DNA of 5,583 nucleotides, taken from positions 1-5,583 of the forward strand of contig JAJTXO010000307.1 of the NCBI GenBank assembly GCA_021463315.1. The letters are read 5' to 3'. The DNA is from Caldilineales bacterium. GTDB lineage: Bacteria; Chloroflexota; Anaerolineae; JAAEKA01. Of this stretch, positions 5,333 to 5,583 are shown one piece after another. A program made the position numbers and the translations under genes. How positions within the stretch are numbered: position 1 is the first letter of the stretch; each line of letters opens with the position of its first letter. The notes beneath the pieces are model-generated. The model was not told the DNA's origin and did no database searches. It saw nothing but the letters and a program-made list of their open reading frames with translations.

Positions 5333-5583
5333 ATGCCGGCCATCATCGAGCGCCAGACCATCTTCACCCCGCTGGGCATCCGCTTCTGGGACCCCGCCAC
5401 CGACAGCCAGATCGCTCACGGCCTGCGCGTGCGCGCCTGGCCGGACGGCGCCAGGGAGCCGGTGCGCGAGGCCTTTCGCACGGCGTCCGGCATCTACGCC
5501 TTTCAGGGGCTGCCCGGCCTGGCCGCGGTGGAGTATCCCCCGGCCAACGGCGGCGCGGCCAGCCCGCCCCTGGCCCTGCGCTT
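5333..5583 (+). CDS. N-terminal part of a probable tail-apparatus protein of unknown function, cut by the window edge
   Basis: From ATG 5333 the frame is open to the right edge: 83 full codons and two bases. The start is constrained, because TAG of the DUF4255 gene lies in the same frame three codons upstream. The product begins MPAIIERQTIFTPLGIRFWD and continues with G-L-R-V-R-A-W-P (30-37), A-F-R-T-A-S-G-I-Y-A-F-Q-G-L-P-G-L (47-62) and V-E-Y-P (66-69). The alternating beta pattern and the S-G-I-Y-A-F-Q-G-L-P block suggest an immunoglobulin-like or carboxypeptidase-regulatory-like beta domain, which is a weak call. I recall similar starts next to DUF4255 genes in Chloroflexota tail-like clusters but cannot name the family. 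It is probably co-transcribed with the two genes before it. No ribosome site is visible. Length and C-terminal domains are unknown. Confidence 0.72.
   Translation, partial: MPAIIERQTIFTPLGIRFWDPATDSQIAHGLRVRAWPDGAREPVREAFRTASGIYAFQGLPGLAAVEYPPANGGAASPPLALR

Noticed and set aside
4667..5419. 250-residue minus-strand frame opposite the DUF4255 gene
   Set aside because: His/Asp/Gly/Ala-rich antisense product; the plus strand carries the recognisable DUF4255 pattern.

Overview
The window looks like a piece of a GC-rich bacterial chromosome, most likely from the Chloroflexota (Anaerolineae/Caldilineae-like). This is an inference from the gene mix: a stand-alone bacterial Elp3, a secreted cohesin-domain protein ending in an I-Y-L-P-L-L-R-R-type tail, a short BTAD/SARP-type regulator, and a DUF4255 (Pvc16-like) gene of a contractile injection system. 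No rRNA, tRNA, CRISPR array, transposase or origin was seen.

Left part (1-2322): a divergent gene pair only 25 bp apart. On the minus strand is elp3 (radical SAM plus GNAT), running off the left edge with its last ~25-30 residues missing. On the plus strand is a class I SAM methyltransferase whose N-terminal and C-terminal signatures resemble the Trm9/ABH8 family. In eukaryotes Elp3 makes cm5U34 in tRNA and Trm9 methylates it to mcm5U34. The pair therefore suggests a compact bacterial two-gene wobble-uridine pathway, which is the most interesting proposal for this window.

Middle (2319-4106): the methyltransferase ends tail to tail with a minus-strand secreted cohesin-domain protein; the two stop codons share one TTAA. 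A ~245-bp divergent intergenic region follows, with a plausible sigma70-type promoter for the cohesin gene and overlapping inverted repeats just before the start of a plus-strand BTAD regulator.

Right part (4107-5583): 366 bp without a convincing gene. It holds two identical 33-bp hairpin repeats at a 40-bp period, then three further inverted repeats. After this comes a tight plus-strand run of three genes: an 86-residue protein of unknown function, a DUF4255/Pvc16-like tail protein, and the start of a third protein cut by the right edge. They look like the head of a phage-tail-like contractile injection system operon continuing to the right. Whether the upstream BTAD regulator controls it cannot be told from the sequence.
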